From NCBI GenBank assembly GCA_030044475.1, contig JASHVP010000107.1, forward strand, positions 1 to 12,947: 12,947 bases of DNA, given 5' to 3'. Below are positions 6,091 through 12,845 of this stretch, one piece after another. The notes beneath the pieces are model-generated. The model had not been told where the DNA came from and searched no databases. It saw only the letters and a program-made list of their open reading frames with translations. The translations under genes and the position numbers were made by a program. This DNA is from Thermoplasmata archaeon. Lineage in GTDB: Archaea; Thermoplasmatota; Thermoplasmata; Lutacidiplasmatales; UBA184. Position 1 is the first letter of the stretch, and every line of letters starts with the position of its first letter.

Positions 6091-7779
6091 TTACGGGGGG
6101 TCGGGGGTCCGCGGGATCCCGGGGATTCGGAATCCCGCGGACCGAGCGATCGCGGCCGACTCCGGGTACCCGGCGTCCGCGTGGCGGGCCACGCCGAACC
6201 CCGGGTCGTTGTGAAGGGCCCGCCCGAGCCGCCGATCGGCGTCGTCCGTGCCGTCGGCGACGACCACGAGGCCCGCATGGATCGAGTTCCCGATCCCGGT
6301 CCCGCCCCCGTGATGGACGGAGACCCAGGTGGCCCCGCTGGCGACGTTCAGCAACGCGTTGAGGATCGGCCAGTCGGCGATCGCGTCGGACCCGTCCTTC
6401 ATCGCCTCGGTCTCCCGGAACGGGCTCGCGACGCCCCCGGTGTCGTGGTGGTCGCGCCCGATCGCGATCGGCGCGGCGACGTCGCCGTCGTGGACCATGC
6501 GGTTGACGAGGTGGCCGAACCGCTCCCGTTCGCCGTATCCCATGTAGCAGATTCGGGCCGGGAGTCCCTGGAAGCGGACTCGCTCGCCCGCGAGGCGAAT
6601 CCACCGGCACAGGTGCTCGTTGCTCGCGTACTCCCGGAGGATCATCCGGTCGATCGCCCGGATGTCCTCCGGTTGGCCGCTGAGCGCCAGCCACCGGAAC
6701 GGGCCGCTCCCGACCGCGAAGAGGGGACGAATGTAGCGCGGTACATATCCGGCGATCTCGAACGCGTTCGCGACGCCCGCCTCGCGAGCCTGCGTCCGGA
6801 AGTTGTTGCCGTAGTCGAAGGCGCGGGCCCCCCGGTGCTGCAGATCCAGGATGGCGCGGGCCTCGACGGCGATCGACTCGCGGACCCCGGCGAGATAGCG
6901 GTCCAGGTCGGCCGAGCGAGCCGCGGCGGCCTCCTCGACGGTCAGTCCGCGGGGGATGTACCCGACGCGGAGGTCGTGGGCGGCGGTCTGGTCGCTCACG
7001 ACGTCCGGCACCACGTTCCGGCGAACGAGCTCGGGATAGACGTCGGCGGCGTTCGCGCGCAGCCCGATCGACCGCGGTCGCTTCGCCGCGACGGCCGCCC
7101 GCACCCGGTCGATCGCCTCGTCCAGGTTCGGCGCCTCCTCGTCGAGGTACTCGTGGCGGAGACGCCGGGCGAGAGCCTGTGGGTCGACGTCGACCACCAG
7201 GGCCACGCCCCCGAGCAGGGTGACTGCGAGCGGCTGGGCCCCCCCCATCTCGCCGAGCCCCGAGGTCAGCATCCAGCGGCCGGAGAGGTCGGAGGCCCCG
7301 AACTCGACCCGGGCCAGAGCGGCGAGCGTCTCGTAGGTCCCTTGGAGCACCCCCTGCGTACCGATGTACACCCAGCTTCCGGCCGTCATCTGACCGTACA
7401 TCGTGAGTCCCCGGGCCTCGAGGTCCCAGAAAACGTCGTCCGTCGCCCACCGGGGAACGACGAGGGCGTTCGCGAGCAGGACGCGCGGGGCATCTCGGTG
7501 CGTCGGGAAGACCCCGACCGGCTTCCCGGACTGGATCAGCAACGTCTCCTCGTCGCCGAGCTCTCGGAGGCTCGCCACGATCGCGTCGAACGACTCCCAG
7601 TCGCGGGCCGCCTTCCCCCGGCCGCCGTAGACGATCAGGTGGGCCGGGTCGCGCGCGACCTCGGGGTCGAGGTTGTTGCACAGGAGGCGCAGCGCCGCCT
7701 CGGTCGCCCAACTGCGGCAGGTCCGGTCCGACCCCTTCGGGGCCCGGACCACCCGGTCCGAGACGAGCGTCCGCGCCAC
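6091..7779 (-). CDS. hutU: urocanate hydratase (urocanase)
   Basis: This 562-residue cytoplasmic enzyme uses tightly bound NAD+ to hydrate urocanate to 4-imidazolone-5-propionate, the second step of histidine degradation. Family blocks run in order: VYGGRGKAARDW (50-61), GKPVGVFPTH (85-94), GLTMYGQMTAGSWVYIGTQG (124-143), DYGNN (322-326), the signature FQGLPARICY (403-412) with the active-site Cys411, GRDHHDTGGVASPFRETEAM (441-460), and SGATWVSVHHGGG (481-493). The length is normal for the family. Differences from the bacterial consensus are Tyr instead of Trp at 412 and PLFAVG instead of PLFCxG near 355. The start is a GTG at 7779, backed by a TATA-like element 26 bases upstream; a nearby ATG at 7790 is out of frame. 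The final PRTPDPP is encoded by an inverted repeat. No other hut gene is in the window. Confidence 0.96.
   Translation of the reverse strand: MARTLVSDRVVRAPKGSDRTCRSWATEAALRLLCNNLDPEVARDPAHLIVYGGRGKAARDWESFDAIVASLRELGDEETLLIQSGKPVGVFPTHRDAPRVLLANALVVPRWATDDVFWDLEARGLTMYGQMTAGSWVYIGTQGVLQGTYETLAALARVEFGASDLSGRWMLTSGLGEMGGAQPLAVTLLGGVALVVDVDPQALARRLRHEYLDEEAPNLDEAIDRVRAAVAAKRPRSIGLRANAADVYPELVRRNVVPDVVSDQTAAHDLRVGYIPRGLTVEEAAAARSADLDRYLAGVRESIAVEARAILDLQHRGARAFDYGNNFRTQAREAGVANAFEIAGYVPRYIRPLFAVGSGPFRWLALSGQPEDIRAIDRMILREYASNEHLCRWIRLAGERVRFQGLPARICYMGYGERERFGHLVNRMVHDGDVAAPIAIGRDHHDTGGVASPFRETEAMKDGSDAIADWPILNALLNVASGATWVSVHHGGGTGIGNSIHAGLVVVADGTDDADRRLGRALHNDPGFGVARHADAGYPESAAIARSAGFRIPGIPRTPDPP
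6106..6143. repeat. 12-bp perfect inverted repeat inside the hutU 3' end
   Basis: GGTCCGCGGGAT (6106-6117) and ATCCCGCGGACC (6132-6143) are exact complements around 14 bases. Smaller palindromes are nested within it: GGGATCCC at 6113-6120 and GGATTC-G-GAATCC at 6123-6135. It ends 12 bases before the stop codon and encodes the Pro-rich C-terminus, a part of urocanase that is poorly conserved. Confidence 0.7.
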
Positions 7780-7801
7780 GCCGGGGTCATCACGCGAGCG
7801 G

Positions 7802-7809
7802 CTACAAAG
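7802..7809 (-). promoter_or_regulatory. TATA-like element for hutU
   Basis: On the minus strand this reads ctttgtag, centred about 26 bases before the GTG start, predicting a leaderless message. It is divergent from the tRNA-Thr promoter about 30 bases away. Confidence 0.4.
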
Positions 7810-7833
7810 CCTGCCGGCTCGGGAGCGCGGAGA

Positions 7834-7846
7834 CCCTTATCTGCCG
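7834..7846 (+). promoter_or_regulatory. TATA-containing promoter core of tRNA-Thr
   Basis: CCCTTATCTGCCG places the TATA-like CTTATC (7836-7841) about 29 bases before the first base of the tRNA, the expected spacing for archaeal transcription to start at or just before the mature 5' end. Confidence 0.6.
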
Positions 7847-7867
7847 GGACCGAGATTCGCCCCCGGT

Positions 7868-7940
7868 GCCGCCATAGCTCAGCCGGTAGAGCGGCTGATT
7901 TGTAATCAGCAGGTCGGGAGTTCGACTCTCTCTGGCGGCT
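7868..7940 (+). tRNA. tRNA-Thr (anticodon UGU)
   Basis: A full cloverleaf of 73 bases. The acceptor stem GCCGCCA pairs perfectly with TGGCGGC. The D-arm has a GCTC/GAGC stem with loop AGCCGGTA. The anticodon stem GCTGA/TCAGC encloses loop TTTGTAA, giving anticodon TGT (Thr ACA codons, with wobble). The T-arm GGGAG/CTCTC carries one G-U pair and the loop TTCGACT. The discriminator base is T, as usual for archaeal tRNA-Thr. There is no intron, and CCA is not encoded. The gene ends 23 bases from the stop of the converging propeller gene. Confidence 0.97.
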
Positions 7941-7942
7941 CT

Positions 7943-7958
7943 CGCGGCTCCGACCGCG
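7943..7958. terminator. short inverted repeat between tRNA-Thr and the propeller gene
   Basis: CGCGG (7943-7947) and CCGCG (7954-7958) pair over 5 bp around a 6-base loop, in a 23-base gap between two converging genes. It is short, and such matches are common in GC-rich DNA. Confidence 0.25.
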
Positions 7959-7963
7959 GCGAC

Positions 7964-10900
7964 TCAGCTCGACTCCGGTGGGTCGGGACCGGGGCGCGAG
8001 GGACTCCTCCGACGCCGCCACGCGATCGCTCCGATCCCGGCCCCGGTCGCCGCAACGACGACCCCGGCCAGGGTGATCTCCGCCCCGGTCCACCCCGACC
8101 GGGCCGGGGCGGTTGTGGCGTTCGCGACGAACGCGACCGACACGGTCAACGGACCGGCGAGAACGTCGACCGAGCCGCTCGTCCGGTTGGCCGTGAACCC
8201 CGCGATCGGGAGAAGCGAGAAGGTGACGCTCCCGTTCGGCTCCGAGAACCGGTCCGTCGCGTTGAGGGAGCGTTGGGGGTTCCCATCGGCCACGACCGTC
8301 CATGGCGTTCCCGAGGGCAGTCCAGACTCGACGAACTCCAGGGGGTAAGTCGTCGGGGCCCACTCGGTCGCGACGGAGACCGTCCGGCCGTCGACCGTGA
8401 GGTTCGGGAGCCCGTTCGGCTCGGCCTCGAGGTGATAGCCGGCGACGATCGGGAACGCGCACGGGTACGTGCCGTTCGGCTCCTCCAGCGCGATCTGGGA
8501 CCCGTTGGAGGAGTACTCCACCGCATTGACCACGACGTTCCAGGAGGTGCCGACCGGGAGACCGCTCTCCGTGAACGCGACCCCGTAGGTCACCACCTGG
8601 AACACGAGCCGCTCGACGAGGTTCGCATCGGCGACGGTCAGGAATCCGGAGTAGGGGACCTCGGACTCGGAGAAACCGGAGAGCCCCCCGATCGAGTACG
8701 CGTAGACTCCGGACGGCTCGGCGAATCCGATCGTTCCCGTGCCGTTCTCGACGATGTCGCTCTCGATCGTCCCCCCCAGGGTGACGGTCCAGCCGGTTCC
8801 GCTGGGTAAGCCGGAGGCCGAGAACTCAACGGCATGCAGCGCCGCGAACTCCACGGAGATCGTGGCCCCGGAGCCCGCGATCGTCACCAGTCCACTGGAA
8901 TTCGCCACGACGTAGCCCGAGGGAGCCGCGACCGCGTAGGCGTACGTCCCATTCGGAAGCCACTCGTGGACCTCCGTGCCGTTCGTCTCGAGCACCTGGC
9001 CATCGAGTGTGACGTTCCATGGCACCTCCGGCGCGAGCCCGGTCTCGGCCACGGTCACCGGGTACATTTCCCGGGGGGTCAGGTACACGAGCGCGTCGAG
9101 GCCGGTCGCCGCAACGACCGCTTCGCCGAGGTTCGAGTCCCAGCCCCCTCCTTCCGGGAAGGCGTTCTCCGGAACGGGAGCGACGGAGACGGGGGCTCCG
9201 GTCGACCCATTCAGTACCGTCACGTTGTCGGCGTCATCGGAGGTCGCGGCCGCCAATCCCGCCAGGATGGGGAAGGCCTCGAACGACGACCGGGGAACCG
9301 CGGCGACGGCGAGCTCGGTCAGGTTCGTCGGATCCACGATCGCGAGGTCCGGGCCTCCGGCGTACTCAAAGCTCGACTGCGCGACCAACAGGTTTCCGGT
9401 CGTGGGGTCGTACGTCAACAGCCCCGAGACTTCGAGACCGGGGAGTGTGGTCTGATCGACGACCCGGTCCGTCGCACAGGAGATGGCGGCGAGGCCCCCC
9501 CCCGGGCCCTCGGAGACGATGAGTTCGTTGAGCTCCGGCACGTACGCGACCCCGTCCGGAGCCGAGTCGTTGAACTCGATCGTCGCGGAGACCGCCCCCG
9601 AGGTCGCGGAAATGAGTTCGACGTAGCCGGCGATCTCGTATGGGTCGAGGCAGGCAACGACGATCGTGTCGCTCCGGTTGTCCCAGGCGAGTTGATTCGG
9701 ATTCGGGCAGACCGGGATGCTCCCGACGACCGAATCGTTGGTCGTGGATATGATCGTGAGATTGTTCCCCCCCGTCGTGGCCACGAACACCTCCGCCGTC
9801 GTCGGGTCGTAGACGATTCCGTTGGGGTACGGACCGGTCGCGATCCGGGCGACGACCTGCCGGGTGGACAGATTCACCACGGATACGTTGTCCGAGCCCG
9901 CCACATAGGCGATGTTCCCGTCTAGGACGAGGGCGATGTTGTTGGGGCTCCCCCCGATGTTGGCACGGGCGGTCACGGAGGAGGCGGACGGATTCAGCTC
10001 CGTCAGCGAGACGTTCTCCGCCGAGATTGCCCAAGTGGGTCCGGTCGGTCCCTCCTCTCCCAGTAGGCCGTACGGTCCGACCGAAACCCCGGGCGAGGTC
10101 CATGCGAGGGTGGAGAGATTGAGCAGCTCGAGGCTCCCGTCTCCGAGGATCGCGAGCTCGTTCGACTCGGGCAGGCTCAGCATCTCGCAATCGGCGCAGC
10201 CTTCGGCGGCGGCGGGGAACCCCGTCACGTAGACGCTCTGCCCCGTGGACGCATTGAGTTCGTAGACGGCCACGCTGGGAAGGATTCCGGCCGCGTAGAT
10301 GGAGCCCGTCAGCGGATCGATGGCGAACCCGTTCGGAAGGACCCGGTTGGACGCCGTGCCGCAGTCCGGCCCCCCATTCATCCACCGTTCGCTCCCATTC
10401 TCGGGATCGAACGCAGCCAGCCAGGAGCCGGCGAGCAGGCAGATGCTGTTGGCGTACACGAACCACGCCACCAACTCTCCGTTCGCGGGATCGTACGCGA
10501 GCTGCGAAGGACCCTCACTCGCTTCGTCGGAGAACCCCACTCCTACCGCGTAGGTCGTCGCGTTGATCGGGACCAGGGTCCCATTGGAGAGCTGCGCTTC
10601 GCCGGCGACCCAAACTTGATTGTCGACCGGGTCAAACACGACCGGCCCGGCCGGGAAGCCGACCGAGATGTTCGCGAGGACCTCCCCGGTCTCTGGAGAC
10701 ACGACGAGCACCCCATCCGTCTCCGTCGCGACGAAGAGGACGTTGGTCCGAGGGTCCACCGCGATGCCCACCGGGTCGACGGAGTCCCCCAGTTCGAATG
10801 TCTGAAGGACCCGGAGCGGGGATCCACCCACGACGGCGACGAACGACGGCAGGAGGGTCACGTAGAGGTCTCCGGTTTGGTTGTCATACGCGGCCCCGTC

Positions 10901-11131
10901 GGGCCAGTCTCCCGGAGGGCCGAGCTGGGTCGAGCCGTTGTCGGCGAGACCGAACACTCCTCCCGATGCGGTCGTGGGGGAGGCCGGCGTCGAGGCCGGT
11001 CCGCTGGCCGGAGCGGACCCACTCTCGACGCGAGGCGGGGCCGCCGACGCAAAGACCATCAGAGTGGAGACACCGGCGACAAGGACCGCCAAGCGGAGCG
11101 ACCGGCAGACCCGACGGCGGGATACCCTCAT
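7964..11131 (-). CDS. large surface protein: beta-propeller region plus four tandem ESGLPxGTxW repeats, C-terminally anchored
   Basis: This 1055-residue protein is probably exported and displayed. Residues 1-32 are a signal peptide (MRVSRRRVCRSLRL then a hydrophobic core), followed by an Ala/Ser/Pro/Thr linker to about 58. Residues 60-690 contain repeated YVTN/YncE-type propeller blades, with motifs such as GIAVDPRTNVLFVAT, LAYDPANGELVA, GIVYDPTTAEVFVAT and LLTYDPTTGNLLVAQ; the length would suit one large or two propellers. Residues 691-1006 are four ~80-residue beta repeats, each opening with a variant of [VE]F-x-ESGLPxGTxW. A transmembrane helix (about 1017-1038) and the tail RRRRSPSRPG end the protein. 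About 30 N-x-S/T sequons and eight Cys in the mature chain are visible. The ATG at 11131 is chosen because the signal peptide starts there and a good TATA box lies upstream; the frame stays open for 155 more codons antisense to the pilin gene. An adhesin or ligand-binding role is inferred only. Confidence 0.85.
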   Translation of the reverse strand: MRVSRRRVCRSLRLAVLVAGVSTLMVFASAAPPRVESGSAPASGPASTPASPTTASGGVFGLADNGSTQLGPPGDWPDGAAYDNQTGDLYVTLLPSFVAVVGGSPLRVLQTFELGDSVDPVGIAVDPRTNVLFVATETDGVLVVSPETGEVLANISVGFPAGPVVFDPVDNQVWVAGEAQLSNGTLVPINATTYAVGVGFSDEASEGPSQLAYDPANGELVAWFVYANSICLLAGSWLAAFDPENGSERWMNGGPDCGTASNRVLPNGFAIDPLTGSIYAAGILPSVAVYELNASTGQSVYVTGFPAAAEGCADCEMLSLPESNELAILGDGSLELLNLSTLAWTSPGVSVGPYGLLGEEGPTGPTWAISAENVSLTELNPSASSVTARANIGGSPNNIALVLDGNIAYVAGSDNVSVVNLSTRQVVARIATGPYPNGIVYDPTTAEVFVATTGGNNLTIISTTNDSVVGSIPVCPNPNQLAWDNRSDTIVVACLDPYEIAGYVELISATSGAVSATIEFNDSAPDGVAYVPELNELIVSEGPGGGLAAISCATDRVVDQTTLPGLEVSGLLTYDPTTGNLLVAQSSFEYAGGPDLAIVDPTNLTELAVAAVPRSSFEAFPILAGLAAATSDDADNVTVLNGSTGAPVSVAPVPENAFPEGGGWDSNLGEAVVAATGLDALVYLTPREMYPVTVAETGLAPEVPWNVTLDGQVLETNGTEVHEWLPNGTYAYAVAAPSGYVVANSSGLVTIAGSGATISVEFAALHAVEFSASGLPSGTGWTVTLGGTIESDIVENGTGTIGFAEPSGVYAYSIGGLSGFSESEVPYSGFLTVADANLVERLVFQVVTYGVAFTESGLPVGTSWNVVVNAVEYSSNGSQIALEEPNGTYPCAFPIVAGYHLEAEPNGLPNLTVDGRTVSVATEWAPTTYPLEFVESGLPSGTPWTVVADGNPQRSLNATDRFSEPNGSVTFSLLPIAGFTANRTSGSVDVLAGPLTVSVAFVANATTAPARSGWTGAEITLAGVVVAATGAGIGAIAWRRRRSPSRPGPDPPESS
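8114..9061 (-). repeat. four tandem ~80-codon repeats encoding ESGLPxGTxW domains
   Basis: Repeat 1 covers residues 691-764 (VAETGLAPEVPWNVTL, the most divergent), repeat 2 765-847 (FSASGLPSGTGWTVTL), repeat 3 848-926 (FTESGLPVGTSWNVVV) and repeat 4 927-1006 (FVESGLPSGTPWTVVA). Each continues with a sequon-rich middle, usually a PNGT/PSG-Y or PNGS block, then a G[YF]-containing strand and a final V-x-V-x-F/W strand. This resembles the stacked Ig-like or PEGA-like domains found in large Thermoplasmatota and thermopsin-linked surface proteins. Confidence 0.75.
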
Positions 11132-11172
11132 CGCAGGAGTCCCGGGGCGACCCGTCGACAGCCCGGAACCTC

Positions 11173-11182
11173 GGATATACCT
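11173..11182 (-). promoter_or_regulatory. TATA box of the propeller surface protein gene
   Basis: On the minus strand this reads aggtatatcc, the best TATA box in the window, centred about 46 bases before the ATG and implying a leader of about 20 bases. The 8-mer CCTCGGAT on the plus strand occurs at 11169-11176 and again at 11193-11200, bracketing the TATA box and the likely BRE with a 24-base spacing, and could be a regulator site. The 11132-11345 gap holds no gene. Confidence 0.55.
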
Positions 11183-11314
11183 TGGGGCGGGTCCTCGGAT
11201 CCGGGACGTCCGGGCGTGGTCAGTCGGCTCCCGCGACGGCCCGCGCGAGGTCACCGTTCCGAGGGGTCCCCCGCCCGGCCGGACGGCGAGACGCCGTGCG
11301 TCCACGGCACAAGC

Positions 11315-11321
11315 TTGATAA
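11315..11321 (+). promoter_or_regulatory. TATA-like element of the pilin-like gene
   Basis: The stretch ttgataa is centred 28 bases before the ATG at 11346, predicting a leaderless or near-leaderless message. It lies in the most AT-rich patch of the window. Confidence 0.5.
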
Positions 11322-11324
11322 CGG

Positions 11325-11352
11325 TCAATACGCATTGATACGTCAATGTATC
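11325..11352 (+). promoter_or_regulatory. possible operator: alternating TCAAT/ATTGA motifs at the pilin start codon
   Basis: TCAAT (11325-11329), ATTGA (11334-11338) and TCAAT (11343-11347) alternate in orientation with a regular 9-base spacing. CATTGA-tacg-TCAATG forms a perfect 6-bp inverted repeat (11333-11348) that covers the start codon, and GATAC/GTATC (11337-11341, 11348-11352) gives an overlapping alternative. A protein bound here would block the start of transcription. Confidence 0.4.
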
Positions 11353-12221
11353 GACACCGGCGGTGGTCCCACCGCCGCGCCCGCGCGGTCAGCGAGATCT
11401 TGGGGGCGATCCTCCTGGTCGCCCTGACGATGACCGCGGGGGTCATCCTGTGGTCGTTCCGGATCAACACTCCGTCGGCCCCGCCCAGCGTCACGTTCGT
11501 GATCGAGTCCGGCGGAAAGAATCCCGCCTGGGGGGACCCGACCGATTGCCAGCCGGTCGGGACCTGGTCGTACCCCCTCGCCTCGTCCCAGTACACGACG
11601 TGGGACGACGAGTGGGACGATCAGTGCGACCCGCCCAACGTGTCCGGGAACTTTTCCGAGCTCAACACGAGCCAGATCGTCATCGCGGCGCACACCCCGG
11701 TGAACATCCCGTTGGACGAGATCGTCTTCACGTTCATGTGCAACAACGCCACGTCGTCGGGCGGCACGACGATCCTCGTGACCGGGACCCTGGCCTCGAT
11801 GACCTGGTTCCCGGGCTCGTCCACCTCTCCGGCCGCGAACGCGCCGGACCTGGGAAAGTGCGGCAATTTCGACGCCGGGGGATACGGCGGGGGGTCGTAC
11901 GGAACGCTGTACAACCGACTGGGGATGTTCCTGCCGATCGGCGGCGGCAGCACCTCCGTGCTCGAGAACGGCGACACGTTCCTCCTCTACATCCACAACG
12001 GGGGGTGGCCGCTCGACTTCGAATGCGTCACGCCCGACCTGTACGGCTGCTTCACGAACAGCGGCAACCCGGTGCTCGACACCGACGACTACCACGGCGC
12101 GCCGCCCTGGTGCTTCACGCGGCAAGGGGCGTGCACGATCTACCTGAGCTACACCGGGAACCCGACCTCCCTGCTCGCGACGATCCCGGTCTTCGCGCTC
12201 GCGCCCCCGACGACCGGGTAG
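11346..12221 (+). CDS. type IV pilin-like protein with class III signal peptide
   Basis: This 291-residue protein starts with a class III signal: a basic leader (MYRHRRWSHRRARA), a predicted prepilin-peptidase cut after Ala14, then VSEILGAILLVALTMTAG and a hydrophobic helix to about residue 38. This matches the archaeal type IV pilin N-terminal domain (PF07790 type). The mature protein (about 277 residues) would be held by the helix or built into a surface filament. The exported domain is beta-rich, with Asp/Trp-rich (TTWDDEWDDQCDPP) and Gly-rich (GGYGGGSYG) stretches, three sequons and eight Cys, an even number that would allow four disulfides. It is long for a major pilin, so a minor or tip pilin, an adhesin or a secreted pseudopilin-like protein is also possible. 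No prepilin peptidase, assembly ATPase or membrane platform gene is in the window. It is divergent from the propeller gene. Confidence 0.8.
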   Translation: MYRHRRWSHRRARAVSEILGAILLVALTMTAGVILWSFRINTPSAPPSVTFVIESGGKNPAWGDPTDCQPVGTWSYPLASSQYTTWDDEWDDQCDPPNVSGNFSELNTSQIVIAAHTPVNIPLDEIVFTFMCNNATSSGGTTILVTGTLASMTWFPGSSTSPAANAPDLGKCGNFDAGGYGGGSYGTLYNRLGMFLPIGGGSTSVLENGDTFLLYIHNGGWPLDFECVTPDLYGCFTNSGNPVLDTDDYHGAPPWCFTRQGACTIYLSYTGNPTSLLATIPVFALAPPTTG

Positions 12222-12280
12222 CCGAGCCGCCGACGTGCCGCCCCGATTCCGGAGTCGCCGGTCCGGCGCGAGGCTCATAG

Positions 12281-12290
12281 GGAAGGAGAT
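12281..12290 (+). promoter_or_regulatory. Shine-Dalgarno-like site before the small anchored protein
   Basis: GGAAGGAGAT is a strong purine-rich site 9 bases before the GTG at 12300. It suggests translation from a leadered or polycistronic message with the pilin-like gene 78 bases upstream. A TATA-like ctcatag at 12274-12280 is too close to the site to give a leader containing it, so cotranscription is favoured. Confidence 0.5.
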
Positions 12291-12299
12291 TCCAACGGA

Positions 12300-12794
12300 G
12301 TGGCGACGGCAGTGAAGCGCAAGTGGACCCGCGGACGCCTCCTCGCCCTGGGCGTCGTGATCGCGGCGGTGGCCGTGTCGGCGCTCCTGGTCGGGATCGG
12401 GCTCGGGTACCTCGTCCTCCCGGGACAGAGTAAGAACGTGGTCGTGGCCGGGGCGAGCCGATGGATCGCCCAGGGGACCACGTCGTCCGGACGGCTGTGG
12501 TTCGGACCGAGTCTCGTCTCGTTCAACGCGACCAACGGATTCCCCCTGACGGTCCCGGTCGGTGGATCCTTCTCCCTGGTCGTCCAGATCTCCAACTTCG
12601 ACAACCAGACGCACACGATCTACTTCGCCACGGCGAACTCACCGTTCACGATCCTCAGCATCTCGCCCGGTCTCCCGAACGCGATTCCGGCCTCCGTCGA
12701 CGACGCCTCGTTCGTGGTCGACCTCGGGGTCGGCGGAAGCGCGGGCACCTACGACCTGAACCTGACCCTGAACGCCCTCGCGCCGGAGAGCTGA
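12300..12794 (+). CDS. small membrane-anchored extracellular protein, function unknown
   Basis: This 164-residue protein has a short basic N-terminus (MATAVKRKWTRGR) and one transmembrane helix at about 13-39 with no obvious cleavage site, so it is probably a type II-like anchored protein facing outward. Residues 65-164 look like a single beta-sandwich: LWFGPSLVSFNATNGFPLTV, then a strand with NFDNQTHTIYF and a closing YDLNLTLNAL. This arrangement is typical of Ig-like or CARDB-like accessory domains and has three sequons (76, 102, 154). It has no Cys. I do not recognise a named family. The GTG at 12300 is chosen because of the Shine-Dalgarno-like site; a GTG at 12312 is also in frame. It follows the pilin-like gene on the same strand, so the two may be cotranscribed and act together at the cell surface. 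Confidence 0.7.
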   Translation: MATAVKRKWTRGRLLALGVVIAAVAVSALLVGIGLGYLVLPGQSKNVVVAGASRWIAQGTTSSGRLWFGPSLVSFNATNGFPLTVPVGGSFSLVVQISNFDNQTHTIYFATANSPFTILSISPGLPNAIPASVDDASFVVDLGVGGSAGTYDLNLTLNALAPES

Positions 12795-12795
12795 G

Positions 12796-12832
12796 CCGCC
12801 GACCCTTCGGGGACGCGCGGAGGGTCCGGCGG
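12796..12832. terminator. inverted repeat at the 3' convergent junction
   Basis: CCGCCGACCCT (12796-12806) pairs with AGGGTCCGGCGG (12821-12832) over 11 bp with one bulged base, around a 14-base loop. It starts 2 bases past one stop and lies 14 bases past the other, so it could terminate both genes. No T-run is present. Confidence 0.45.
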
Positions 12833-12845
12833 ATCCGTCGCCGTC

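Noticed and set aside
4124..7711. Very long minus-strand open frame (about 1195 codons) overlapping the surface protein and hutU
   Set aside because: It is Arg/Gly/Pro-rich, crosses two genes with clear families in another frame, and matches no domain; long chance frames are expected at this GC content.
4462..7905. Long plus-strand open frame (about 1147 codons) antisense to hutU and the surface protein
   Set aside because: Low-complexity Arg/Gly/Asp composition, no domain, and it runs into the tRNA gene; it mirrors the codon bias of the true genes.
11283..11297. Hairpin ACGGCG-aga-CGCCGT upstream of the pilin gene
   Set aside because: Only 6 bp with a 3-base loop in GC-rich DNA, and upstream of the predicted transcript start; it could be chance.
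11132..11596. N-terminal extension of the propeller protein by 155 codons
   Set aside because: It would place a signal peptide in the middle of the protein, overlaps the pilin gene antisense, and passes through the TATA box.
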